A DNA stretch of 64,000 bases, taken from JAFKFH01 sp017307375 (GTDB lineage: Bacteria > Pseudomonadota > Alphaproteobacteria > Ferrovibrionales > Ferrovibrionaceae). The notes below the pieces were generated by a model. The model was not told where the DNA came from. It saw only the letters and a list, made by a program, of their open reading frames with translations, and searched no databases. The first letter of the stretch is position 1; each line of letters starts with the position of its first letter. The stretch spans positions 5,022,001 through 5,086,000 of the forward strand of contig OZ245874.1 of the NCBI GenBank assembly GCA_965229335.1. The letters are read 5' to 3'. The position numbers and the translations under genes were made by a program. Below, piece by piece: positions 24,253-32,215 of the stretch.

Positions 24253-25239
24253 TCAGTCGACGACGCAGTTGCAACCGGCGAAGGCGGTCGGCAACTCCAT
24301 GCCCAACGACTTCAGCTTGCGCCCGTTGATCACCGGCTCATGCTCGGCGGCGGTGGCGCGGTAGGGTGGAATCGCAGCGGGGTCGGCCCCCTTCAGGATC
24401 CTGCCGGCGATATGCCCCGCCGCCTTGCCCGACTGTTCGAACGACAGGGCGAAGGCTGCCAGCGCGTAACCCTGCTTGACCGCCTGCGGCACCGAGGTGA
24501 CCACCGGCAGCCGGGAGTTCTGCGCCGTCGCGGCCACCGCCGCCATGCCTTGCTGGATCCGGCCCGACGCCGCGGTGAACAGCACGTCGACACGCCCGAC
24601 GGCGGACTGGACACGCTGGGGCAGCTCGCTGGGGTTGTCGACGCCGATGCGCACGACATCGATCCCGGCCGCCCGGGCAGCCGCCTCCATGCCGTCGATG
24701 GCAGCCTTCGAGGAATCGTCGCCGGTGTCGTAGAGCACGCCCAGGCGCTTCATCTGCGGCAGGAGCTTGACGAAGAAGGCCACGACCGCCTGGTAGTCCA
24801 GGGCAACCGACGAGCCGGTCATCAGCCTGTCGCCCTTCTCCCAGGATGGCACCAGCCCGGCATGGACGGGATCGGCCACGGGGGTGAAGACGATCGGGAA
24901 GGTCCGGGTGCGCAACTGCTGCTTGGCGGCGAGCGATACCGGCGTGGCGATCGTCGCCATCAGATCCGGGTTGGCGGAAGCCAGCCGGTTCAGCATCTGC
25001 GGAATCAGCGCTGCGTCGAAATTCACGTTGGTCTCGTCGAAGGTGACGGTCTTGCCATCGACGAAGCCCTCGGCGGCGAGACCGGCCTTGAAGCCCCGGA
25101 TCGTCTCGATCAGCGTCGGGTGCGGCCCCCAGCCGGCGATCGCGACCTTCTTCATATCCGCCGCCGCAGCCGAGGACAGCATTCCCAGCACGATGGTCCC
25201 GGCGGCAATCGCCGGCAGAACTCCGAACAGCTTTCGCAT
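24253..25239 (-). CDS. ABC transporter substrate-binding protein (TrpX-like, PF04392 type)
   Basis: Exported receptor of 328 residues with a signal peptide (MRKLFGVLPAIAAGTIVLGM, cleavage near AAA-ADM). The mature part has the family's opening VAIAGWGPHPTLIETIRGFK, the TPVSLAAKQQL ligand loop, FTPVADPVHAGLVPSWEK, GVLYDTGDDSSKAAIDGM and LPVVTSVPQAVKQGYALA. RBS GGGAG stands 8 bases before the ATG at 25237-25239. It is the first gene of the leftward operon, transcribed from the divergent control region at 25240-25333. Known relatives bind aromatic amino acids, but this ligand is undetermined. Confidence 0.92.
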   Translation of the reverse strand: MRKLFGVLPAIAAGTIVLGMLSSAAAADMKKVAIAGWGPHPTLIETIRGFKAGLAAEGFVDGKTVTFDETNVNFDAALIPQMLNRLASANPDLMATIATPVSLAAKQQLRTRTFPIVFTPVADPVHAGLVPSWEKGDRLMTGSSVALDYQAVVAFFVKLLPQMKRLGVLYDTGDDSSKAAIDGMEAAARAAGIDVVRIGVDNPSELPQRVQSAVGRVDVLFTAASGRIQQGMAAVAATAQNSRLPVVTSVPQAVKQGYALAAFALSFEQSGKAAGHIAGRILKGADPAAIPPYRATAAEHEPVINGRKLKSLGMELPTAFAGCNCVVD

Positions 25240-25261
25240 GACGCGCTCCCTGCGCTTGATG

Positions 25262-25307
25262 TTGTATTTGCATACTGTGCAATTTGATGCAGAATATGCA
25301 AACACAA
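25262..25307. promoter_or_regulatory. long inverted repeat in the divergent control region
   Basis: Arms of 19 bases (25262-25280 and 25289-25307) pair at 16 of 19 positions around the 8-base spacer AATTTGAT. The core of each arm is TTTGCATA / TATGCAAA. It lies in the AT-rich 94-base gap between the binding-protein gene and the dehydrogenase gene, positioned to control both directions. The probable regulator is the IclR protein encoded at 20215-21021 (inference). Confidence 0.65.
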
Positions 25308-25333
25308 ATTTTCCGGAGCGGATAGGGGCGGCG

Positions 25334-26341
25334 ATGAAGGCGGTGTATTTCGAAAGCCATGGCGACCTGTCGGTGCTGCGTTACGGCGATGTGGAGAAGC
25401 CGGAACCGCCGCCCGGCTGGGTGCGGATCAAGGTCGCGGCCTGCGGCCTGAACTATCTCGACGTCTTTGCCCGCCGCGGCATGCCGGGCATCAGGATCGA
25501 GCTGCCCGGGATCACCGGCGGCGACTGCGCCGGCACCATCGATGCGCTGGGCGACGGCGTCGCCGGCTGGCAGGTCGGCCAGCGCGTCCTGCCGATCTCG
25601 CATGACGTCGACTGGGAGACCGGCAAGTTCGACATGCTGGGCGAAAGCCGGCGCGGCGCGATGGCCGAATACTGCATCGTGCGGGCCAGCCAGCTGATGA
25701 CGATCCCGGACACGGTCGACGACGTCAGGGCGGCCGCCCTGCCCTGCGCCTACGGCACCGCCCATCGCATGCTGCACGAACGGGGGCGCATCCAGGCCGG
25801 CGAGACCGTCCTGGTCCTCGGCGCCTCCGGCGGCGTGGGCACGGCGTGCGTTCTGCTGGCGAAGCTGGCCGGCTGCACCGTGATCGCCGCGGCCGGCAGC
25901 GACGAGAAATGCGCGCGGCTGAAGTCGATCGGCGCCGACGACGTGATCAACTATGCCGACATCGCCATCGACAAGGCCATCCGGGCAAAGACCGGGTCGC
26001 TGCTGCGTGGCGGCGGGGTCGAAGTCGTCGTCAATTTCACCGCGGGCGACAGCTGGGCGCCGTCGATGCGCTGCGTCAAGCGGCATGGGCGGCTGCTGTG
26101 CTGCGGCGGCACCGGCGGCTACCAGGCCGTGACCGACATCCCCTACCTGTTCACCGCGGAGATGAGCATCGTCGGCTCGACCGGCTGGACGATGGCCGAC
26201 CAGCAGGCCTGCCTTGATCTCGTGGCGCAAGGCCGACTGAGCCCGCCGATCGACCGCGTCGTGCCGCTGAGCCAGGGTATAGACGCAGTACGCGCCATCG
26301 AGGAGCGCGGGGTGTTCGGCAAGGTCATCGTGACGCCATGA
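25334..26341 (+). CDS. zinc-binding alcohol dehydrogenase / quinone oxidoreductase family protein
   Basis: MDR-superfamily NADPH-dependent oxidoreductase of 335 residues. The N-terminal GroES-like catalytic domain has VAACGLNYLDVFARRGMPG, and the Rossmann domain the cofactor motif VLGASGGVGTACVLLAKLAG. The structural-zinc cysteines of classical alcohol dehydrogenases are absent, as in quinone oxidoreductases. The C-terminus FGKVIVTP is typical. The start is the ATG at 25334, next to the shared promoter. Its stop overlaps the acyl-CoA synthetase start (ATGA), so the two are coupled. It probably acts on an acyl-CoA or enone intermediate. Confidence 0.9.
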   Translation: MKAVYFESHGDLSVLRYGDVEKPEPPPGWVRIKVAACGLNYLDVFARRGMPGIRIELPGITGGDCAGTIDALGDGVAGWQVGQRVLPISHDVDWETGKFDMLGESRRGAMAEYCIVRASQLMTIPDTVDDVRAAALPCAYGTAHRMLHERGRIQAGETVLVLGASGGVGTACVLLAKLAGCTVIAAAGSDEKCARLKSIGADDVINYADIAIDKAIRAKTGSLLRGGGVEVVVNFTAGDSWAPSMRCVKRHGRLLCCGGTGGYQAVTDIPYLFTAEMSIVGSTGWTMADQQACLDLVAQGRLSPPIDRVVPLSQGIDAVRAIEERGVFGKVIVTP

Positions 26342-28113
26342 GGTATCGCGACCAGACCGACATCGCCGCCTTTGCCGCCACCCCGCTGGACGAGCGGCTC
26401 GACGGTCGCGACCTGATCGCCTGCCTGGCCGGCCGGGACCCCGCCGGCCCCGCGCTGCACTACCTGCCGGACGGGCGTGGCGGTGCGGTGGTGATCACCC
26501 TGGGCGACCTGATCGCGGCCGCCGGCGGCATCGCCGCCCGGCTTGCCGGCGCGGGCATCGGCAGGGCCGATACCGTCGCGATGCTGCTGCCCAATGGTCC
26601 CGGCACGGCTGCCGCCGCCCTGGGCACTTTGGCCCAGGCGGTGCTGGCGCCGATCAACTTCTATCTCGAGGCCGCGCAGGTCCTGACGCTGGTCGGGGAA
26701 TCGCGGGCCCGGGCGATCCTGCTGCCGGCCGATCCGCCGCCCGCGGTCGCGGCCATGATCGACCAGGTCCGCGGGCGGCTCGATTCCGACGTCACGATCA
26801 TCGAGATCGACTGCGGCATGCTGCCCGCCGCGCGGGGGCCGCTGGCTGCCCGGCCGCTCGACGACCAGGTGGCCCTGTTCCACACCGGCGGGACCACCGG
26901 CCTGCCGAAATTCGTGCCGCTGACTGCGCGGCACCTGGCGGCAGGCGGTCTCATCTCACGATTCGGCTATGGCTTCGCCCCCGGCGACCGGGTCGTCTGT
27001 GCGATGCCGATGTTCCATGTCGGCGGGCTGTTCGCCTGTTTCCTGTTCCCGCTGGCGGCCGGTGCAGAGGTCGTCATGCTCGGGCCGGCGGGCTATCGCG
27101 GCGAGGGGGTCGTCGCAGAGCTATGGTCGACCCTGCGCGCCACCGGCGCGACGGTGCTGGTCGGGCCGCCGACGGTCTATGGCCAGTTGCGGCCCGATGG
27201 TGCGGCATCGGCCTTGCGCCTGCTGGTCAATGGCGCGGCCGGGATCCCGCCGGCGATCGAGGCGCGAGTGACGGCGGCGACCGGCCTGCCGCTGGTCCAG
27301 CCCTGGGGCCAGACCGAATGCACGCTGGCCGTCACCTGCGCGCCGCGCGACGGCCTGCGCAAGCCCGGCTCGGTCGGGCTGGCCCTGCCCTATTGCGCGG
27401 TCAAGGCGGTCCGGGTCGACGTCCAGGGCCGGGCGATCGGGGATTGTGCCGTCGACGAGATCGGCGTGCTGGCCGTGTCCGGACCGATGGTGTTTGCCGG
27501 GTATCCCGGCCGGCCGGCGGCCGCCCAGCCGTTCTTTCCCGGCGGCTGGCTCGATACCGGCGATCTCGGCCGCGTCGACGCCGACGGCTATGTCTGGGTT
27601 ACCGGGCGGGCGAAGGAACTGATCAAGCGCGGAGGCCACGGGATCGACCCCGGCATGATCGAGGATGCACTGATGGCGCACGAGGCAGTGGCGCTCGCCG
27701 CCGCGATCGGCAAGCCGGACGCCTATGCCGGCGAGCTGCCGATCGCCTATGTCGAACTGAAGCCCGGCTATGACGTCGATCCCGGCGCGCTGATCGACTT
27801 TGCCGCCGGGCGCATCGCCGAACGCGCCGCCATTCCGAAGGAAGTCGTGCTGTTGCCCCGCCTGCCGGTGACACCGGTCGGCAAGGTGCACAAGCAGCCG
27901 CTGAAGCTCGAGGCCAGCCGCCGCGCGGCCGCCGACCGCCTGCGTGCCGTCATCGGTGGCGACGCGGCGAGCGACATTCAGGTTGCCGAGGATCGGCTGC
28001 ACGGCATCGCCGTGACCGCACGTGTCGCCGCCGAACACATCGACGCCGCGCGCACCGCACTCGCCGAACTTCCGCTCTGGTCGACCGTTCGTTCAATCGA
28101 GGACAACGCCTGA
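26338..28113 (+). CDS. AMP-dependent acyl-CoA synthetase with C-terminal extension
   Basis: Adenylate-forming enzyme of 591 residues that would activate a carboxylic acid to its CoA thioester. The P-loop FHTGGTTGLPK spans residues 181-191. PWGQTECTLAV marks the A5 motif, DTGDLGRVDADGYVWVTGR the A7/A8 hinge and TPVGKVHK the catalytic lysine (Lys516). About 70 residues follow that lysine, longer than the usual tail, and may form a small extra domain. It overlaps both neighbours by 1-4 bases, which indicates tight coupling. Acid substrate unknown, presumably delivered by the divergent ABC importer. Confidence 0.92.
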   Translation: MRYRDQTDIAAFAATPLDERLDGRDLIACLAGRDPAGPALHYLPDGRGGAVVITLGDLIAAAGGIAARLAGAGIGRADTVAMLLPNGPGTAAAALGTLAQAVLAPINFYLEAAQVLTLVGESRARAILLPADPPPAVAAMIDQVRGRLDSDVTIIEIDCGMLPAARGPLAARPLDDQVALFHTGGTTGLPKFVPLTARHLAAGGLISRFGYGFAPGDRVVCAMPMFHVGGLFACFLFPLAAGAEVVMLGPAGYRGEGVVAELWSTLRATGATVLVGPPTVYGQLRPDGAASALRLLVNGAAGIPPAIEARVTAATGLPLVQPWGQTECTLAVTCAPRDGLRKPGSVGLALPYCAVKAVRVDVQGRAIGDCAVDEIGVLAVSGPMVFAGYPGRPAAAQPFFPGGWLDTGDLGRVDADGYVWVTGRAKELIKRGGHGIDPGMIEDALMAHEAVALAAAIGKPDAYAGELPIAYVELKPGYDVDPGALIDFAAGRIAERAAIPKEVVLLPRLPVTPVGKVHKQPLKLEASRRAAADRLRAVIGGDAASDIQVAEDRLHGIAVTARVAAEHIDAARTALAELPLWSTVRSIEDNA

Positions 28114-28559
28114 TGGCCGACATCGCCGCCTTCCGCAGGATCGTCGAATCCGCATCCTATCACCGCCTGATCGGGCTTACCCTGGCCGAGGCCGACACGG
28201 AAAAGGGCGTCGCCGTGGTGAAGCTGCCCTATCGCCCCGAGCTCGCGATCTTCGCCGAGGTCGGCGGCTGGCATGGCGGCGTCATCGCCGCCCTGATCGA
28301 CGTGGCGGGCGCGGCCGCCTGCGGCCTGTCGCTCGGCCGCCCGACACCGACGGTGAACTTTCGCGTCGACTATCTCAGATCCCCGGTCCGCGTCGACCTG
28401 ACCGCCACCGGACGGGTCGTGCGTTCCGGCAGGTCGATTGCGGTCGCCGATGTCGAGGTCTCGGACGATACCGGCGAAGTTTATGCAGTCGGCCGGGGCA
28501 CGTTCAGCGTCGCTTCGGCCGGTTCGGCCGTCGCCCGCGGAGCCGAAACGGCACGCTGA
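28113..28559 (+). CDS. PaaI/YdiI-type hotdog thioesterase
   Basis: Hotdog-fold acyl-CoA thioesterase of 148 residues. The long central helix carries the catalytic pattern GGWHGGVIAALIDVAGA, followed by strands TPTVNFRVDYLRSPV and ATGRVVRSGRSIAVADVEV. It starts inside the preceding stop codon (TGATG). In an operon with an acyl-CoA synthetase and a dehydrogenase it would release free acid or rescue CoA. Its last 79 bases are overlapped by the convergent monooxygenase gene. Confidence 0.9.
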   Translation: MADIAAFRRIVESASYHRLIGLTLAEADTEKGVAVVKLPYRPELAIFAEVGGWHGGVIAALIDVAGAAACGLSLGRPTPTVNFRVDYLRSPVRVDLTATGRVVRSGRSIAVADVEVSDDTGEVYAVGRGTFSVASAGSAVARGAETAR

Positions 28560-28864
28560 GCGCCGCGATCGGCCCGCAGCGGCTGCCAGATCCCGATCTC
28601 GCGCGGCCGGGCCAGCAGGCCGGGCAGCGCGTCATGCCAGGCCCGGCGATAGGGCCGGGCCAGTTGGACCGTCGCCACGTCATCGTGGTCGGCCCAGGTT
28701 TCGTAGAGCATGAAGCGCGTGGCACAGGCCGGATCGGCGTGCAGGACGGCCTCGTGAAAGGTCTCCTCCGACCGCATCGCGTCGAGCACGCCGTCAAGCA
28801 GGACGCGAAAGACGCCGACCTTCTCCGGATAGACATCGAATGTGATTGCATAGGTCACGGGCAT
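28481..28864 (-). CDS. antibiotic biosynthesis monooxygenase (ABM) / quinol monooxygenase domain protein
   Basis: Small protein of 127 residues. The N-terminal 95 form an ABM-type ferredoxin-like domain (YAITFDVYPEKVGVFRVLLD, FHEAVLHADPACATRFMLYE, WADHDDVATVQLARPYRRAW). The last 30 residues are low-complexity Ala/Pro/Arg-rich and come from the region overlapping the thioesterase gene, so they may be an extension produced by loss of an earlier stop. The start is the ATG at 28862-28864. Members oxidise quinols or degrade haem without cofactors, and no substrate is indicated here. Confidence 0.75.
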   Translation of the reverse strand: MPVTYAITFDVYPEKVGVFRVLLDGVLDAMRSEETFHEAVLHADPACATRFMLYETWADHDDVATVQLARPYRRAWHDALPGLLARPREIGIWQPLRADRGAQRAVSAPRATAEPAEATLNVPRPTA

Positions 28865-29066
28865 TGCCTCCAACTCCTCTTCCATCGACCGGACGCTACG
28901 CGCGGCGATTCCGGCGGGCAATGACGTCGCTGGTCATGCGTTTGCGGCCCCGGGTGAGACGCCATGCAAAAAGAATGGGACGCGCGATCAAGCGGCGGCT
29001 GACAAGGTCGGTTAGGGTCGCGCCGCCGCAGTATGGGCCGGCACCTATCAGGGGAGTTGGAGAGCG

Positions 29067-30584
29067 ATGTTTCGAAAGATCGGGGGAGCGGCCATCCTGG
29101 CCGCCTGCGCATGGGTGGGCGCGATTGGCCCGGCCAGCGCGGAGGAACGTATCGTCGGCGGTTTCGAATCCGCCAATGCCGCCTGGCCGATGCAGGTTTC
29201 GTTGCAGCGTACCGATACCAAGCAGCATGACTGCGGCGGGACGGTGATTTCCGACCAGTGGGTGCTGACGGCGGCCCATTGCGTCTTCCGCAACGGCCAG
29301 ACCGTGTCGACCGGCTTCTATATCGCCGTTGCCGGCACCAACCGCGTCGGTGACAGCACCGGCAACGTCTCGGCGATCACGCAGGTGATTCCCCATCCGG
29401 GGTACACGTCGAGCGGCTTCGACAACGATGTCGCGCTGCTGAAGCTGGCCACGCCGCTGAACGTGATGAAGGCGACGCTGGTCTCGTCGGACATGGAAGC
29501 GACGCTCGGCTCCGCCGGCACCACCGCCACCGTCATCGGCTGGGGCGGGATCTTCTCCGGCGGCCCGGGCTCGAACCTGCTGAAGCAGGTGTCGGTGCCG
29601 TTGGTCTCGGCCAGCAGCTGCGCGGCCTACTATACCAGCCGCTACACCAACAACATGATCTGCGCCGGCTTCCCCCAGGGCGGCTCGGATTCCTGCCAGG
29701 GCGACTCCGGCGGGCCGCTGTTCGTTGCCAACCGCCAGGGCGGTTCGGCCCAGATCGGCGTGGTATCGTTCGGCGACGGCTGCGCCGAGCCCAACATTCC
29801 CGGCGTCTACGCCCGGGTCGCCAACTACCGCAGCTGGATCGAGGGCTACGTGCCCGACGTGCGGTTCACCAACCCGATCGAATCGGGCTACTGGTCGGCC
29901 GACGGCGTCAACGCCGCCGCCATCGCGCTCGAGCTGCGCTCGAACCGGCTCTACGGCGCCCTGCTGGTCTACCGCGCCAATGGCCAGCCGGTCTGGTACC
30001 AGACCGGCGGGACGATGACCTCGGCGACCAGCTACACTGGCAACTTGACCGAGTATGCCAACGCCTCCGGCCTCGACGACACCTACTATCTCGGCCCGAC
30101 CGCGTCGGGCACCGTCGGCACCGTGTCGATCAACTTCACGTCGTCGACCACCGGCACGCTGCAGATGGGGGGCGTCAACTGGACGATCCGCCGCTCCACC
30201 CTGGCCGCCGGCCGCCCGGTTCCCGGCAGCGGCCAGCCCGAGACCGGCTGGTACTACAGCGCGATCCAGGGCGGCCGCGGCTATTTCGTCGAGGCACAGG
30301 GCAATACCCTCCAGGTCACGACGCTGGGCTATGACGGCGACTACGGCAGCTCGAACGCCTTCTGGCCCTACACCTCGGGCAACACGGTCGCGGCCGCGGC
30401 CGGCGTCCAGCTCAATGCGCCGCTGATCTTTTGCACCGGCGGCGTGACGATCACCGGCACGGGTGGCAATCCGGCCTGCCAGTCGACCGGGATCAACATG
30501 CCGGTCTCGTTCGACACGCCGTATCGCGCCAGCGTCACCCTGCCCAGCCAGTGGGCTTTGCCGCTGACCCGCTACCAGTTCTGA
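29067..30584 (+). CDS. secreted trypsin-like serine protease (S1) with C-terminal repeat modules
   Basis: 505 residues. The signal peptide is 1-25 (cleavage ASA-EE), and the mature start follows the canonical IVGG activation sequence. The triad is His71 (TAAHC), Asp121 (FDNDVALL) and Ser214 (GDSGGP). Asp208, six residues before the serine, predicts trypsin-like Arg/Lys specificity. The cysteines pair as in chymotrypsin. After about residue 260 come two related modules found in other proteobacterial secreted proteins (GYWSADGVNAAAIALELRSN... and GWYYSAIQGGRGYFVEAQGN...), each with Gly-Tyr/Trp-Trp starts. These are probably binding modules. The gene is monocistronic, with a hairpin downstream. 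Confidence 0.93.
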   Translation: MFRKIGGAAILAACAWVGAIGPASAEERIVGGFESANAAWPMQVSLQRTDTKQHDCGGTVISDQWVLTAAHCVFRNGQTVSTGFYIAVAGTNRVGDSTGNVSAITQVIPHPGYTSSGFDNDVALLKLATPLNVMKATLVSSDMEATLGSAGTTATVIGWGGIFSGGPGSNLLKQVSVPLVSASSCAAYYTSRYTNNMICAGFPQGGSDSCQGDSGGPLFVANRQGGSAQIGVVSFGDGCAEPNIPGVYARVANYRSWIEGYVPDVRFTNPIESGYWSADGVNAAAIALELRSNRLYGALLVYRANGQPVWYQTGGTMTSATSYTGNLTEYANASGLDDTYYLGPTASGTVGTVSINFTSSTTGTLQMGGVNWTIRRSTLAAGRPVPGSGQPETGWYYSAIQGGRGYFVEAQGNTLQVTTLGYDGDYGSSNAFWPYTSGNTVAAAAGVQLNAPLIFCTGGVTITGTGGNPACQSTGINMPVSFDTPYRASVTLPSQWALPLTRYQF

Positions 30585-30902
30585 GCCATCGGGTTCGGCG
30601 GGCTCGTCCGGGGCGGATCACCACGATCGCCCCGGACAGGCCGTTACAGCGCGCTGCCGGGCGCACCGAAGCGGCGTCAAGGACAAAATAGCCGGACCGT
30701 GCCGGGAACATCCGGAATCACGACTTGCACGGATAGGTCACCGCGGGCGCCGATTGAGCGCTAAACTCCGGTCTCGAAGCGGTTCCCTCCGGCGATGGTT
30801 GGTCCCCTCTGCCGACCGGGAAGCCCAGGGGCGGAGAGCCGGTTGGCCCTCCGCCCCAGCTTCGCGCGCCAACTTCCGATCAAAAATCGGTATCCATACT
30901 CG
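30585..30902. other. intergenic region with two terminator-like hairpins
   Basis: No gene seen in this 318-base gap. It holds a 10-bp perfect hairpin after the protease gene (30606-30637) and a second perfect 9-bp hairpin (GGGGCGGAG / CTCCGCCCC, 30828-30857) placed to end the convergent dehydrogenase transcript. The rest shows no coding pattern or repeats. Confidence 0.6.
30606..30637 (+). terminator. hairpin after the serine protease gene
   Basis: Stem GTCCGGGGCG / CGCCCCGGAC (10 bp, perfect) with a 12-base loop, 22 bases after the stop codon. No T-tract. Confidence 0.45.
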
Positions 30903-31850
30903 TCATCCGAGTGGATCCTGCATTTCCGGGACCGGGGTGGGCACGGCCCGTCCGTTGGCAAAAGCCGCCACATTGGCGGTGACCATCGCCTGCATCGCAG
31001 CATGGGCATCCAGGGTATTGCCGCCGATATGCGGCGCCAGCACCACGTTCGGCAGGCCGCGCAAGGCCTCGGGAACCGTAGGCTCGCGCTCGAAAACGTC
31101 CAGGCCGGCAGCGCCCAGCGCACCGCTTTGCAGCAGGTCGATCAGCGCCGCCTCGTCGATCAGCGAACCGCGCGCGATATTCACCACGATCCCGTCGGTT
31201 CCCAAAGCCGCGAGAACCTCGCGGTCGACGACGTGACGGTTCGTGGCGTCGGCCCGCGCGGCAACCATCAGCACGTCGGCCCATTGCGCCAGCCCCGTCA
31301 GCGTCGGGTGATAGGCCCAGGGCGCCTCGGCCTTGCGCGTCCGGCCGTGATAGGCAACCTCGGTCTCGAACCCCGCGACCCGGCGCGCGATCCGCTCGCC
31401 GATCGCCCCCAGGCCGAACACGCCGACCCGCCGGCCGGTGAGGCCGCGTGCCGGCGGCATGCGAGCGACCGGCGGCCCGGCCCAGCGCCCCTCGCGCACG
31501 AAACGGTCGGCCGCGGGGATCTGCCGGACGGCGGCGAGCAGCAGTGCGAGGGCGAGATCGGCGACCGCGGCGGCATTGGCCCCCGGGCTATGCGCCACCA
31601 TGATACCGCGTGCCCGCGCTGCGGCGAGGTCCACGCCCTCGTATCCCGACCCGTAGCAGCAGACGAGTTGCAGGCCCGGCAGGCGGTCCATCAGCGCCGC
31701 ATCGGTCGTCTGGGTTCCCATGGTGACCAGGACGTCGACGGTCGCGGGCGGCGTTCCGCCGGACAATGGCCCGCTCACCGTGCCGAATGGCGCCAGCCGC
31801 TCGGCCAGCGCGGGTGGAAAGGGGCAGGCTAGAAGAATCGAGAGTGTCAT
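30903..31850 (-). CDS. D-2-hydroxyacid dehydrogenase family protein
   Basis: NAD(P)-dependent D-isomer 2-hydroxyacid dehydrogenase of 315 residues. The Rossmann motif GVFGLGAIGERIARRVAGF lies near residue 145. The catalytic Arg (NIARGSLIDEAAL), the Glu (LDVFEREP) and the His (APHIGGNT) are all present. It resembles the glyoxylate/hydroxypyruvate reductase branch. The start is the ATG at 31848-31850, and an ATG 14 codons upstream is unsupported. No operon partner. The miniprotein gene lies 126 bases upstream on the same strand. Confidence 0.92.
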   Translation of the reverse strand: MTLSILLACPFPPALAERLAPFGTVSGPLSGGTPPATVDVLVTMGTQTTDAALMDRLPGLQLVCCYGSGYEGVDLAAARARGIMVAHSPGANAAAVADLALALLLAAVRQIPAADRFVREGRWAGPPVARMPPARGLTGRRVGVFGLGAIGERIARRVAGFETEVAYHGRTRKAEAPWAYHPTLTGLAQWADVLMVAARADATNRHVVDREVLAALGTDGIVVNIARGSLIDEAALIDLLQSGALGAAGLDVFEREPTVPEALRGLPNVVLAPHIGGNTLDAHAAMQAMVTANVAAFANGRAVPTPVPEMQDPLG

Positions 31851-31975
31851 GCCGGCACCGACCGAATAGCGGAAAGGATGCAGGCATAGCATGGTCCGCC
31901 GCCAAGGTCAGCGGGGCCGAGCCGGCCGGGGCGCAGCGCCGCTGAGGCGACCGACCCGCGCCGGCACATCCGGAC

Positions 31976-32107
31976 TCAGTCGCGGCGGATCTTGACCCGC
32001 TTCAGGATCTGGTCGGCCTCGATCCCGCTCGCATACCATGCGAGACCGCCGAGGCTGACGGCCATCAGGGTCCAGGCGATGGTCATCGTGGTCAGGAGAG
32101 CGTCCAT
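31976..32107 (-). CDS. 43-residue single-pass membrane miniprotein
   Basis: Short gene with a clear GGAGA ribosome-binding site 8 bases before its ATG. The product starts MDALLTTMTIAWTLMAVSLG, forming one transmembrane helix of about 20 residues (8-26), and ends in a charged cytoplasmic-type tail (DQILKRVKIRRD). It lies in the gap between the hydroxyacid dehydrogenase and the divergent Na+/H+ antiporter gene. Family not recognised. It could be a small membrane regulator or simply a hypothetical protein, but codon use and the ribosome-binding site support expression. Confidence 0.62.
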   Translation of the reverse strand: MDALLTTMTIAWTLMAVSLGGLAWYASGIEADQILKRVKIRRD

Positions 32108-32215
32108 TTGCTGATTCTCCATATTTCAGTTCGATGAAACCCTGCCTCGGAAAGCTGTAACTGTCTGTCAGATCATGTTTGTAACCGTCGTGAAATGCCG
32201 GGGATTCTCCAGTAG

